The notes beneath the pieces were generated by a model that was not told the DNA's origin, made no database searches, and was given only the letters and a program-made list of their open reading frames with translations. Below are positions 1-7,913 of a DNA stretch of 20,658 bases, one piece after another (the first letter of the stretch is position 1; every line of letters starts with the position of its first letter). This DNA is from Bacteroidota bacterium (GTDB lineage: Bacteria; Bacteroidota; Bacteroidia; Bacteroidales; FEN-979): NCBI GenBank assembly GCA_026391755.1, contig JAPLDN010000270.1, positions 1 through 20,658 on the forward strand, written 5' to 3'. Made by a program: the position numbers and the translations under genes.

Positions 1-25
1 TAAATTATTATGGATGAAGAGTTTG

Positions 26-33
26 CAAATATA
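26..33 (-). promoter_or_regulatory. Candidate -7 promoter element reading off the left edge
   Basis: On the minus strand this reads TATATTTG, a full match to the Bacteroidota -7 consensus TAnnTTTG. It lies just after the end of the cation transporter gene and points left. No ATG follows on the minus strand within the remaining 25 bases, so any gene it serves starts outside the window. I see no good -33 TTTG at the usual spacing, so this rests on one short match in AT-rich sequence. Confidence 0.25.
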
Positions 34-41
34 TCCTTTTT

Positions 42-896
42 TCAAAAATGCTCGACATGAATGGTCACCTCTGAATTAACAAGACTTTGTTTAATATCTG
101 CTTCTATTTTGTCACAAAGCTCGTGAGCATCCCTTACAGTAAGGTTTTCATCAAGGTTAAGGTGAAAATCGACATACCTGAAATTGCCTGCCCTCCTGGT
201 TCGCAGGCCATGATATTTAATGTTTTCTTTACAGTATTTGTCGATTATACTCCTGATCAGGCTAATTTCTTCAAGGTCCAATGATTCATCCAGCAAAGGT
301 TTATATGCCTTCATCAGAAGGATGTAGGATTCTTTCAGGATCAATATACTCACAAGGATGGCAACAATCGGGTCGAGGAGATGGTATCCGGTTATCCAGA
401 TCAGCCCTAAACCGAATGCAACACCAAGAGAAGTAAAAACATCAGCCCTGAGGTGGAGTGCATCGGCTTCCAATGCTATAGAACCGGTTGATTTGGCAAC
501 TTTATAAAGGTACCATGAAACGCCGGTATTAACGGCAGCAGAGATGCACATTACTGTAAACCCAAGCCCTATGGTTTCAATTTCGGTAGGTTTGAGGATC
601 TTATGAACGGCTTCGAATATGATCCAGATGGCCGCAACAAAGATCAGAAGGGCTTCAACAACCCCCGAAATATTCTCGATCTTCCAGTGCCCGTAAGGAT
701 GACGGTCGTCGGCAGGCCTGTCGGAAATCCTGACCGATAAAAATGCAATTATCGCGGCCAGCAGATCCATGAAGGAGTGGATAGCTTCCGAAATGATGGA
801 AACAGAACCGCTCAATATTCCGGCACCCAGTTTTAAAATGATCAGCAGGGTATTCGAAATAACCGAGAGACTGGCTGCATTCGTTTTTTTAGACAT
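42..896 (-). CDS. Cation diffusion facilitator (CDF) transporter, probably zinc-type
   Basis: A 284-residue inner-membrane protein expected to exchange a divalent metal, probably Zn2+, for protons and export it from the cytoplasm. Six hydrophobic segments fill about residues 10-185, followed by the small cytoplasmic CDF domain. The transport site is visible as H40-x3-D44 in the second membrane segment and H148-x3-D152 in the fifth. This HD-HD pattern is the one known for zinc-preferring CDFs; the FieF/YiiP type has DD-HD. Histidines at 229, 245, 258, 280 and 283 in the C-terminal domain fit its regulatory metal sites. The ATG lies inside the end of lysS (8-base overlap, ATGTCTAA), which suggests translational coupling and a shared transcript. 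Metal specificity is inferred from motifs only. Confidence 0.9.
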   Translation of the reverse strand: MSKKTNAASLSVISNTLLIILKLGAGILSGSVSIISEAIHSFMDLLAAIIAFLSVRISDRPADDRHPYGHWKIENISGVVEALLIFVAAIWIIFEAVHKILKPTEIETIGLGFTVMCISAAVNTGVSWYLYKVAKSTGSIALEADALHLRADVFTSLGVAFGLGLIWITGYHLLDPIVAILVSILILKESYILLMKAYKPLLDESLDLEEISLIRSIIDKYCKENIKYHGLRTRRAGNFRYVDFHLNLDENLTVRDAHELCDKIEADIKQSLVNSEVTIHVEHF

Positions 897-2430
897 CCTG
901 CTGCTGTTGAGTGTCGGAAGCTCTCTTTTCGGGTCTCATCTGGGGGAAAAAAAGCACATCCTGAATCGAAGATTGGTTGGTCATGATCATTGTAAGGCGG
1001 TCAATTCCTATCCCTAATCCGGATGTAGGCGGCATGGCAAATTCAAGTGAGCGGAGGAAATCCTCATCAAGCACCATTGATTCATCATCACCCCGTTTCC
1101 CAAGCTCAAGTTGTGATTCAAACCTTTCCCTCTGGTCTATTGGGTCATTCAGCTCGGAAAATGCATTACAAAGTTCCTTCCCATTACAGATCGCCTCGAA
1201 ACGCTCGACAAGTCCGGGTTTTGAACGGTGTTTCTTCGCAAGGGGAGACATTTCAACAGGGTAATCGGTAATAAAGGTTGGCTGGATAAGATAAGGTTCG
1301 CACTTTTCCCCGAAGATCTGGTCAATGAGCTTTCCTTTAGCCATGGTTTTATCAATCGGGACTTCAAGTTGTTTGGCAAGAGAAACAAGTTCCTCCTCCG
1401 ACTTGCCGTCGATATCGATGCCTGTGAAGTGTTTTATAACTTCATACATGGTGAACCTTTTCCACGGTCGCTTAAAATCTATCAGTTTGTCACCGACCTG
1501 TACCTCGGTTTTACCGTGAAGGTCCAGGGCTATTTTTTCAACCATCTCTTCCACGAGATCCATCATCCAAGCATAATCCTTATATGCCACGTATAATTCC
1601 ATCTGGGTGAACTCGGGATTATGAAAACGGTCCATCCCTTCATTTCGGAAGTCTTTTGAGAATTCATAAACCCCGTCGAACCCGCCAACGATAAGCCGTT
1701 TCAGGTAAAGCTCATTGGCAATACGCAGGTACAGGGTCATGTCGAGGGAGTTATGATGGGTCTTGAACGGCCTTGCTGCTGCACCTCCGTAAAGGGGCTG
1801 AAGAACAGGGGTTTCAACTTCAAGGTATGACCTGGTGTTGAGGAACTGGCGCATCGAATTCACCAGTTGTGTCCTTTTAACGAACACATTCCTGACCTGG
1901 GGGTTTACGATCATATCCACATAACGCTGGCGGTACCTTTGCTCAGGATCTGTAAATGCATCAAATACTTCCCCGTCTTTTTCCTTGACAATTGGTAAAA
2001 CCCTCAGGGATTTGGAAAGAAGTGTCAGGCTTCTCACATGGATGGAAATCTCCCCCATCTGGGTGACAAATACATAACCTGTTACACCAATAATATCTCC
2101 GATATCAAGAAGCCGTTTAAACACCGTATTATAAAGGGTTTTATCTTCGCCAGTGCAGATCTCGTCGCGCTTGATATAAAGCTGGATCCGGCCTGATGAA
2201 TCCTGTAATTCAGCGAAAGACGCGGCACCCATGATCCTGCGTGTCATCAGACGACCGGCAAGGCTTACATCCTGGTAAAGTGAATTATCAGAAGGATAAT
2301 TCGCTTTTATTTCTGCCGCGCTAATATTGACAGGAAATGTTTCGGGGGGATATGGATTAATTCCGAGCCTGAAAAGTTCATTAAGGGAATCACGCCTGAT
2401 TTGTTCCTGCTCGGTGAGAGAAAGTTGCAT
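889..2430 (-). CDS. lysS: Lysine--tRNA ligase, class II
   Basis: A 513-residue cytoplasmic lysyl-tRNA synthetase that charges tRNA-Lys with lysine using ATP. The anticodon-binding OB-fold lies at about residues 55-140 and the class II catalytic core follows. Motif 2 is seen as FRNEGMDRFHNPEF (261-274) and motif 3 as GLGIGIDRLT (471-480). The length is normal for bacterial LysS. The C-terminus ends in a short glutamine-rich tail (QQQQDV). The start is ATG, preceded 16 bases upstream by a perfect TAnnTTTG promoter element, so the gene may have its own promoter although recO lies only 89 bases upstream on the same strand. The cation transporter gene overlaps its last 8 bases. Confidence 0.97.
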   Translation of the reverse strand: MQLSLTEQEQIRRDSLNELFRLGINPYPPETFPVNISAAEIKANYPSDNSLYQDVSLAGRLMTRRIMGAASFAELQDSSGRIQLYIKRDEICTGEDKTLYNTVFKRLLDIGDIIGVTGYVFVTQMGEISIHVRSLTLLSKSLRVLPIVKEKDGEVFDAFTDPEQRYRQRYVDMIVNPQVRNVFVKRTQLVNSMRQFLNTRSYLEVETPVLQPLYGGAAARPFKTHHNSLDMTLYLRIANELYLKRLIVGGFDGVYEFSKDFRNEGMDRFHNPEFTQMELYVAYKDYAWMMDLVEEMVEKIALDLHGKTEVQVGDKLIDFKRPWKRFTMYEVIKHFTGIDIDGKSEEELVSLAKQLEVPIDKTMAKGKLIDQIFGEKCEPYLIQPTFITDYPVEMSPLAKKHRSKPGLVERFEAICNGKELCNAFSELNDPIDQRERFESQLELGKRGDDESMVLDEDFLRSLEFAMPPTSGLGIGIDRLTMIMTNQSSIQDVLFFPQMRPEKRASDTQQQQDV

Positions 2431-2446
2431 ATGTTTAATTTTTCGG

Positions 2447-2454
2447 CAAAGATA
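2447..2454 (-). promoter_or_regulatory. -7 promoter element of lysS
   Basis: Minus-strand TATCTTTG matches the Bacteroidota -7 consensus TAnnTTTG at every fixed position. Sixteen bases separate it from the lysS ATG, so transcription would begin about 10 bases before the start codon. No clear -33 TTTG lies 19-21 bases upstream; the nearest is a weak TTCA. It suggests lysS and the downstream transporter can be transcribed without recO. Confidence 0.5.
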
Positions 2455-2519
2455 AGGATTTACGACAATACCGGCCTTATTGAAGAGTTTTGAAGACAGA
2501 CTCAGGGCCTTGCTTTGGC

Positions 2520-3245
2520 TCAGGAAAGCACGGAATGAAGTATGTGATGGGAGTTCATGGGCTTGAAGCCCGGGATGTGGATCTGGTAGTACAGCAGTAT
2601 GGAATCGAGCAGTGATCTCCTGACAGCCGGTTTCAGATGCAGGCGCGACTGTTCAGCAATGGTTGTGGTGATCAGTGAATGAAACAGTTTTCCGTGTTCG
2701 GGCAGTATATAAGCGTCTTTTTCGGGTATCATGACCTGGAACTGTCCTTCACTCAGGTTGAAAACGGTTTTCTTCTCAGTGTAGCCGGGCTGGGGTTGAA
2801 TTCCCAGGAAATGTGTAAGCTCCGCCGTAAAAACTAGGGGAAAGCAATTCAGGGAATCCTCGGCCGAGTCAAGCAACAGGCAGGATCTCCATAAGTAATC
2901 GAAGAGTTCCTGGTTGGTTTCTTCTTCCCTGATCGACTTGTAAAGAAGTTCATTGATAAACAGGGCCACGGAGCTTTTGCGGATATCGAAAGGAATACTC
3001 AGGTAAGGTTGGAACAGCCTGACTTCCTTTGACGTATGCAGGGAAGTCTTCTCTTTAAGACTGGCTACAACTTCCAGCAGGGTGAGTGGTTGGAACAATC
3101 CTGCTTTTGTTTTTGACTTCGGACTGCGGATCCCTTTGAACAGGTAAGATTGAAGTCCGCGGGCCTCGGTATAAATACGGACGATAATACTGGTCTCGGA
3201 GTATTTTAATGAATGAAGTACGATACCTCTTGTCGTGACAAGCAT
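2520..3245 (-). CDS. recO: DNA repair protein RecO
   Basis: A 241-residue protein of the RecFOR pathway, which helps RecA load onto single-stranded DNA coated with SSB during gap repair and recombination. The N-terminal OB-fold is recognisable from the opening MLVTTRGIVLHSLKYSETS and the following basic stretch (GIRSPKSKTKAG, about residues 38-49). The rest is the helical RecO_C region. The length matches the family. The zinc-finger cysteines found in some RecO proteins are not seen. The ATG shares one base with the stop of the upstream porZ-like gene (TAATG), so its translation is probably coupled to that gene. This pairs a repair protein with a secretion component, a link likely positional rather than functional. 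Confidence 0.93.
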   Translation of the reverse strand: MLVTTRGIVLHSLKYSETSIIVRIYTEARGLQSYLFKGIRSPKSKTKAGLFQPLTLLEVVASLKEKTSLHTSKEVRLFQPYLSIPFDIRKSSVALFINELLYKSIREEETNQELFDYLWRSCLLLDSAEDSLNCFPLVFTAELTHFLGIQPQPGYTEKKTVFNLSEGQFQVMIPEKDAYILPEHGKLFHSLITTTIAEQSRLHLKPAVRRSLLDSILLYYQIHIPGFKPMNSHHILHSVLS

Positions 3246-5575
3246 TAGTTAATTACGAGGATTTTTGTTACAACCTTTTCACTGCCGTCCTCATTCGAGG
3301 CAAAAACCATGTATACACCTGTGCGGACCTTTTTCCCATCCATAGTGCTTCCGTTCCATACTGCCTGTCCGCCCTCAGCCTTGCCCGTGAAAACCAGCCT
3401 TCCGCTGACATCAGTGATACGGATCTGGGCGTTGCTGAGAAGGCCTTTAACTGCAATATACCCCTGGTAGCCTTCACGAACAGGGTTGGGATAGGCATAT
3501 ACGTCGCCAAAAGAATCCCCTCCTTCAGTGGCTGTGCTTTTGTATGATATAACACCTTTGTCGGTGCCAAAATAGACCTCTCCTGTTACCGGGTTGATCG
3601 CAATTGAAGTTACCCTGTCGGACAGCAAGGGGCTGTCTTCCGCAGTAAAATGGTAAACTTGTTTTGTACCGTCGGCTGAAAAAAGATAAGCGCCCCCCCT
3701 GTCGGTACCCATCCATTTGCGGTTGCTTCCGTCGACCGCGATGGCATTCACCTGTTCATTCTCAAGAAGGTATTGAACATACTGGCCCTGCTGGACAAGC
3801 GGCCTCTGGCAATCGGAAGGAGTGGCGGTAAAAAGGTCATCGGGATTGTAAAACACGCCCACTCCGCTTTCGGTCCCTACCCAGATCTCGCCATTTTTAT
3901 CTTCGGCCATTGAAAACACCGAATTTCCCGGAATATTCCCATTACCCTGGGTGTTGTTCAGTTTCTTTGCCATGTCATCGCTTGGGTTATCGGGAGTCCC
4001 GTTATCGGTAAACACTAAAACAGAATTCGGGTTCAGGTTGCCGTAACGCATCTGCATCCATACCTGGTCGTACCGGGTGGCAATGATCTGGCCAAGGTCG
4101 GTTTCGTTATTGATGGCGATGGTGAATCCGGTCCACTGGCTGCCTCTCTTCAACGAAAGGCATTGATTTGTATGGGAGCAGTCGATCCATTGATAGCCAT
4201 GTGCATCGAATGCAGAACCTCCAACACGGATAATCCCGGTATCTCCGGCCGAATGGTGATGGAGAGTGCTGTTCGCTTCGGTATATCTGCGGGTCAGGGT
4301 TCCGTCGTAAAATTCCAGGAGGCCGTACCCCCAGGTAGCGGCATAAATTCTTTTAGGATCGGATGGATCGGCCGTGACCGAAACCACATTGCTGAAATTG
4401 TATAAAGGCGGATTATTGGCCCCGGAAATATTCTGCCAGTTTGAATCGTCAAAATGATAAATCTGAGCGGCCTGGGCCAGTGGTACGAACGAAGCATCAT
4501 AACCCCCGGGGGCTATAAAAAGGTCATTATTTAACGTACTCATGCTAAACGCATTGGCACTTAGGGGTCCGCTGAGATTATAGGTCTTTACCTGGTCGGA
4601 ATTCATTTCATAACTTACCAGGCCTGAATAGGAGTCGGCTATCCAGATCGTCTGGTTCTTATCGCAGATGGCATCCTGGGGGAATGATCCGGCGCCGGGA
4701 TAGCTGTTGATCACTTTATATTTTGAGAAACTCTGATCAAACACATCAACAAAATAATTATAGCTTACAACAAGTAAATTATACATACTGTTCAGGTTCA
4801 TGACAGGATTTGATTCCCCGTTGTTCCAGGCCGCCCACTGACCCTGATACGTGAAAAGTGTGTCACGGCCGCTGGTCCTGTGTTTATTGACCACGATTTT
4901 ACCTGAAAAATATGTTATTGTGTTGTACATCAGGGTGGTATCTATTCTTTTATCCTTCTTCCACACAGCATAGTTTGCCAGGTTGGGATCTTTGCTCCAG
5001 GCTTTGTAAATACCTTTCTCAGTAGCTGCCCAAAGAGTGTCCCTCTCGTCCCTGACCAGGCTCAGAACGTTTACCTGGCCTCCCCCGTTCCCGATATAAT
5101 ACGTATCGCTGATCTCCTGCTTTGCGAGGTCAAGTACCACAATGCCAAATCCGCACTGGAGATAGGCAAGGTTTCCCTGGCAGTAAATGCTGTTGATGGT
5201 TTTATTCCCCAGGATAGGTTTACGGTAGATGTCTGATATATTGATAATTGAGTTATTCTGGATAAGGTCGATATTCGCATCAGAATATGCAATAACAAGG
5301 GTTTTTGTTGAAGAATTGTAGGCCAGGCAGCTGATCCCGATATCGGAAAGGCCCTGAATTTTAGTAATCCTGGTAACACTGTTATCGTCCTTGTCGAAGT
5401 AAAATACTGCATAGGGAGTGGATGAATAGATACGGTTTCCCGCTTCCGCCACGGAGTTGCAATAATTGTAAGGAAGTTCGTCCCTCCACTGTCCGATAGG
5501 TATCTGGGGGCTTTGGGCTAAAAGGGATGCAGGACACAGGATGCAGACCAATAAAAAAAGTCGGAATATTTTCAT
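3245..5575 (-). CDS. porZ: PorZ-like T9SS surface component (twin beta-propeller with C-terminal sorting domain)
   Basis: A 776-residue exported protein resembling PorZ, part of the type IX secretion attachment complex; in Porphyromonas it binds anionic lipopolysaccharide and helps modify and anchor T9SS cargo. The chosen start gives a clear signal peptide (MKIFRLFLLVCILCPASLLA, then Q). An upstream in-frame start would add 26 unrelated residues before it. The bulk is two-component-regulator-type propeller repeats, visible as EIWVGTESGVGVF, RKWMGTDRGGAYLF and EVYFGTDKGVISY. The last ~85 residues form a T9SS type A sorting domain starting near YAYPNPV and ending VVTKILVIN. It lies 83 bases after cysN and overlaps recO by one base. 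The PorZ call rests on architecture, length and signal; a generic propeller cargo protein is the alternative. Confidence 0.8.
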   Translation of the reverse strand: MKIFRLFLLVCILCPASLLAQSPQIPIGQWRDELPYNYCNSVAEAGNRIYSSTPYAVFYFDKDDNSVTRITKIQGLSDIGISCLAYNSSTKTLVIAYSDANIDLIQNNSIINISDIYRKPILGNKTINSIYCQGNLAYLQCGFGIVVLDLAKQEISDTYYIGNGGGQVNVLSLVRDERDTLWAATEKGIYKAWSKDPNLANYAVWKKDKRIDTTLMYNTITYFSGKIVVNKHRTSGRDTLFTYQGQWAAWNNGESNPVMNLNSMYNLLVVSYNYFVDVFDQSFSKYKVINSYPGAGSFPQDAICDKNQTIWIADSYSGLVSYEMNSDQVKTYNLSGPLSANAFSMSTLNNDLFIAPGGYDASFVPLAQAAQIYHFDDSNWQNISGANNPPLYNFSNVVSVTADPSDPKRIYAATWGYGLLEFYDGTLTRRYTEANSTLHHHSAGDTGIIRVGGSAFDAHGYQWIDCSHTNQCLSLKRGSQWTGFTIAINNETDLGQIIATRYDQVWMQMRYGNLNPNSVLVFTDNGTPDNPSDDMAKKLNNTQGNGNIPGNSVFSMAEDKNGEIWVGTESGVGVFYNPDDLFTATPSDCQRPLVQQGQYVQYLLENEQVNAIAVDGSNRKWMGTDRGGAYLFSADGTKQVYHFTAEDSPLLSDRVTSIAINPVTGEVYFGTDKGVISYKSTATEGGDSFGDVYAYPNPVREGYQGYIAVKGLLSNAQIRITDVSGRLVFTGKAEGGQAVWNGSTMDGKKVRTGVYMVFASNEDGSEKVVTKILVIN

Positions 5576-5658
5576 AGAGGATGTTGCTAAAAACTGACAA
5601 TAAATCAGGTATAAAATTAACTGAATTTTTACAGATTTATTGCAGGAATTCAAGGAAT

Positions 5659-6951
5659 TCAGAGGATCATTCCTGCAGCAACTGTTTCATTTGTTGCTTC
5701 GTCAATCAGGATAATACTCCCGGTTTGCCTGTTCACCGTGTAAGGATCGAAGAAAAGAGGTTTGGTTGTACGCAGGTGGATACGACCAATTTCGTTCATA
5801 GCCAGGCTTGTGCGTCCGGCGATTTGTTCCAGGGTATTGATGTTGAGGACAAAATCTATTTTATCTATGACACAACGCACATCCCTTGAATTATTTTTCA
5901 GGGCATATTTCCCGTTGAATTGCATGGGTTTTGGGTTCATCCAGCAAATCATACTGTCAAATTCCGAAGCTGCTTTAGGCAGGTCGCCGGCGCCTGCAAT
6001 CATATTTCCACGGCTGATATCGATGTCATCATCTAATAGCAGGGTCACGCTCATGGGCGGAAACGCTTCATCCAGGGGGCCGTTGAAGGTATCAATCTGC
6101 CTGATTTTGGTTTTTATCCCGGCCGGTAGCACCATGACGTCATCACCGGGATGGAAGATGCCACCTGCAATGCGGCCTGCGTATCCCCTGTAATCATGAT
6201 ATTTGTCTGATTCGGGCCGTATGACATACTGTACCGGGAAGCGCTGGTGTATCATGTCGTGGTCCTGGTCGATTGGAATTGTTTCAAGGGTTTCAAGCAA
6301 GGTGCTGTTGTTATACCATTCCATTTTCTGTGAAGGTTTCACCACGTTATCGCCCTTCAGGGCACTGATCGGGATAAAACGCAGGTCTTCACCGGGCAGG
6401 ACTTTTGCGACGAAGGCATTAAAATCGGCTTTTATTTTTTCGAATACCTCCTGGCTGTAATCAAGGAGGTCCATTTTATTAATGCATACCACTATATGCG
6501 GGATGCCCAGCAGGTAAGCGATATAAGCATGACGGTATGTTTGTTCGATAACCCCGTTTCGTGCATCGATAAGGATGATGGCAGCATTTGCAGTGGAAGC
6601 TCCTGTGACCATATTCCGTGTATATTGAATATGGCCGGGGGTGTCGGCTATTATGAACTTTCGGTTTGGCGTCGCGAAATACCGGTAGGCTACGTCGATA
6701 GTGATACCTTGTTCGCGTTCGGCCCTTAAACCGTCGGTAAACAGGGCCAGGTTCAGGTGTTCGCTCCCTTTTTGCACGCTGGCCCGTTTGACAGCATCCA
6801 GCTGATCCTCAAAAAGCGACTTGCTGTCGTACAGCAGCCTCCCTATTAGGGTGCTTTTCCCGTCGTCGACGCTGCCTGCCGTTGTAAAACGGAGCAGCTG
6901 CATATTCAGGTACCCCTTGCTTGAGAAATCGATATCCTTAGTCGCCATCAT
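5659..6951 (-). CDS. cysN: Sulfate adenylyltransferase subunit 1 (GTPase)
   Basis: A 430-residue EF-Tu-like GTPase that, with CysD, forms ATP sulfurylase and couples GTP hydrolysis to making adenosine 5'-phosphosulfate from sulfate and ATP. The G-domain motifs are intact: GSVDDGKS (26-33), DTPGH (103-107) and NKMD (158-161). Beta-barrel domains II and III follow to a normal C-terminus. No APS kinase (CysC) domain is fused to it, and none is present in the window. Two tandem ATGs open the frame; the first is used here. cysD ends 41 bases upstream, separated by an unusual palindromic repeat pair. The role may be cysteine synthesis or supply of activated sulfate for sulfated sugars; the upstream capsule-type genes make the second worth considering. 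Confidence 0.95.
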   Translation of the reverse strand: MMATKDIDFSSKGYLNMQLLRFTTAGSVDDGKSTLIGRLLYDSKSLFEDQLDAVKRASVQKGSEHLNLALFTDGLRAEREQGITIDVAYRYFATPNRKFIIADTPGHIQYTRNMVTGASTANAAIILIDARNGVIEQTYRHAYIAYLLGIPHIVVCINKMDLLDYSQEVFEKIKADFNAFVAKVLPGEDLRFIPISALKGDNVVKPSQKMEWYNNSTLLETLETIPIDQDHDMIHQRFPVQYVIRPESDKYHDYRGYAGRIAGGIFHPGDDVMVLPAGIKTKIRQIDTFNGPLDEAFPPMSVTLLLDDDIDISRGNMIAGAGDLPKAASEFDSMICWMNPKPMQFNGKYALKNNSRDVRCVIDKIDFVLNINTLEQIAGRTSLAMNEIGRIHLRTTKPLFFDPYTVNRQTGSIILIDEATNETVAAGMIL

Positions 6952-6966
6952 CTTATTTTATTATTT

Positions 6967-6993
6967 GTACATTGTACTTGATACATTGTACAT
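6967..6993. repeat. Two near-palindromic repeats between cysD and cysN
   Basis: The 10-base word TACATTGTAC occurs twice, at 6968-6977 and 6982-6991, with four bases between. The first sits in GTACA-T-TGTAC (6967-6977), a perfect 5-base palindrome around one base; the second in TACA-T-TGTA flanked by AT. The second copy touches the cysD stop codon. Most of the 41-base cysD-cysN spacer is this element. It could be an operator, an mRNA processing or stability element, or a dispersed intergenic repeat; sequence alone does not decide. Confidence 0.55.
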
Positions 6994-7898
6994 CAAAAAT
7001 ATCCTTCTTTTTTCCTGTCCTCCATGGCAGCCTCGGATCGCTTGTCATCATACCGTCCGCCCCGCTCGGTTACCCTTGTAGCCGCTATTTCCTTTATGAT
7101 ATCCTCAAGGTTATCCGCAGTCGATAACACTAATCCGGTACATGAGACATCTCCGACAGTACGGCAGCGGACCCTTAATTTCTCGGCTTTTTCAGTAGAT
7201 TTCATAGCCATGAAGGGGGCTTTGGCCAGGTATATGCCGTCGCGGAAGAAGACCTCTCTTTCGTGGGTGAAATAAAGGCTGGGAAGCTCAATATTTTCCT
7301 GGAGTATGTATTGCCATACATCCATTTCGGTCCAGTTACTGATAGGGAACACCCTGAAGTGCTCACCCATTCTCTTTTTCCCGTTAAAGATATTCCAGAG
7401 TTCAGGCCTTTGGTTTTTCGGATCCCACTGACCGAATTCATCACGATGGGAAAAGAATCTTTCCTTGGCACGGGCTTTCTCCTCATCCCTGCGGCCCCCG
7501 CCTATGGCTGCATCGAATTTATATTTTTCGATAGTGTCGAGCAGGGTTATGGTCTGGAGTACATTGCGGCTTGCATTGATGCCTTTTTCTTCAATCACCC
7601 TGCCGGTATCAATGGATTCCTGCACTGAGCCAACGACAAGCCTTGCGTTGAACTTTTTCACAAGGTCGTCGCGGAAAGTTATAGCCTCAGCGAAATTATG
7701 GCCCGTGTCGATATGGAGTAAGGGAAACGGAAAAGCGGCAGGATGGAAGGCTTTTCTGGATAAATGCACCAAAACGATTGAATCTTTGCCTCCCGAGAAC
7801 AACAAGGCAGGCCGCTCAAACTGGGCGGCGACTTCCCTTAATACATAGATGGCTTCCGACTCAAGCTCCCTGAGATGCGTTAAATTATAGTCCTTCAT
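6993..7898 (-). CDS. cysD: Sulfate adenylyltransferase subunit 2
   Basis: A 301-residue catalytic subunit of ATP sulfurylase, of the PP-loop (adenine nucleotide alpha hydrolase) superfamily. It adenylates sulfate, driven by the CysN GTPase. The PP-loop signature SGGKDS is at residues 35-40, and the family regions GGGRRDEEKARAKER, KKRMGEHFRVFPISNWTEMDVW and CRTVGDVSCTG are all present. Length and both ends match the family, with the typical basic C-terminus ending in EGYF. It starts 15 bases after the wzc stop and precedes cysN by 41 bases, so it is almost certainly in the wzc transcript. That neighbourhood, without cysC, cysH or a sulfate transporter, is not the standard assimilatory operon. 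Confidence 0.96.
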   Translation of the reverse strand: MKDYNLTHLRELESEAIYVLREVAAQFERPALLFSGGKDSIVLVHLSRKAFHPAAFPFPLLHIDTGHNFAEAITFRDDLVKKFNARLVVGSVQESIDTGRVIEEKGINASRNVLQTITLLDTIEKYKFDAAIGGGRRDEEKARAKERFFSHRDEFGQWDPKNQRPELWNIFNGKKRMGEHFRVFPISNWTEMDVWQYILQENIELPSLYFTHEREVFFRDGIYLAKAPFMAMKSTEKAEKLRVRCRTVGDVSCTGLVLSTADNLEDIIKEIAATRVTERGGRYDDKRSEAAMEDRKKEGYF

Positions 7899-7913
7899 TA
7901 CTTCCCTTCAAGC

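Noticed and set aside
5576..5653. Extended N-terminus for the porZ-like protein starting at 5653
   Set aside because: The extra 26 residues have no family character and would put a non-hydrophobic stretch before an otherwise complete signal peptide.
5646..5660. GAATTC-AAG-GAATTC repeat after cysN
   Set aside because: Two short identical palindromes at the cysN stop; AT-rich and without support for a function or for a terminator.
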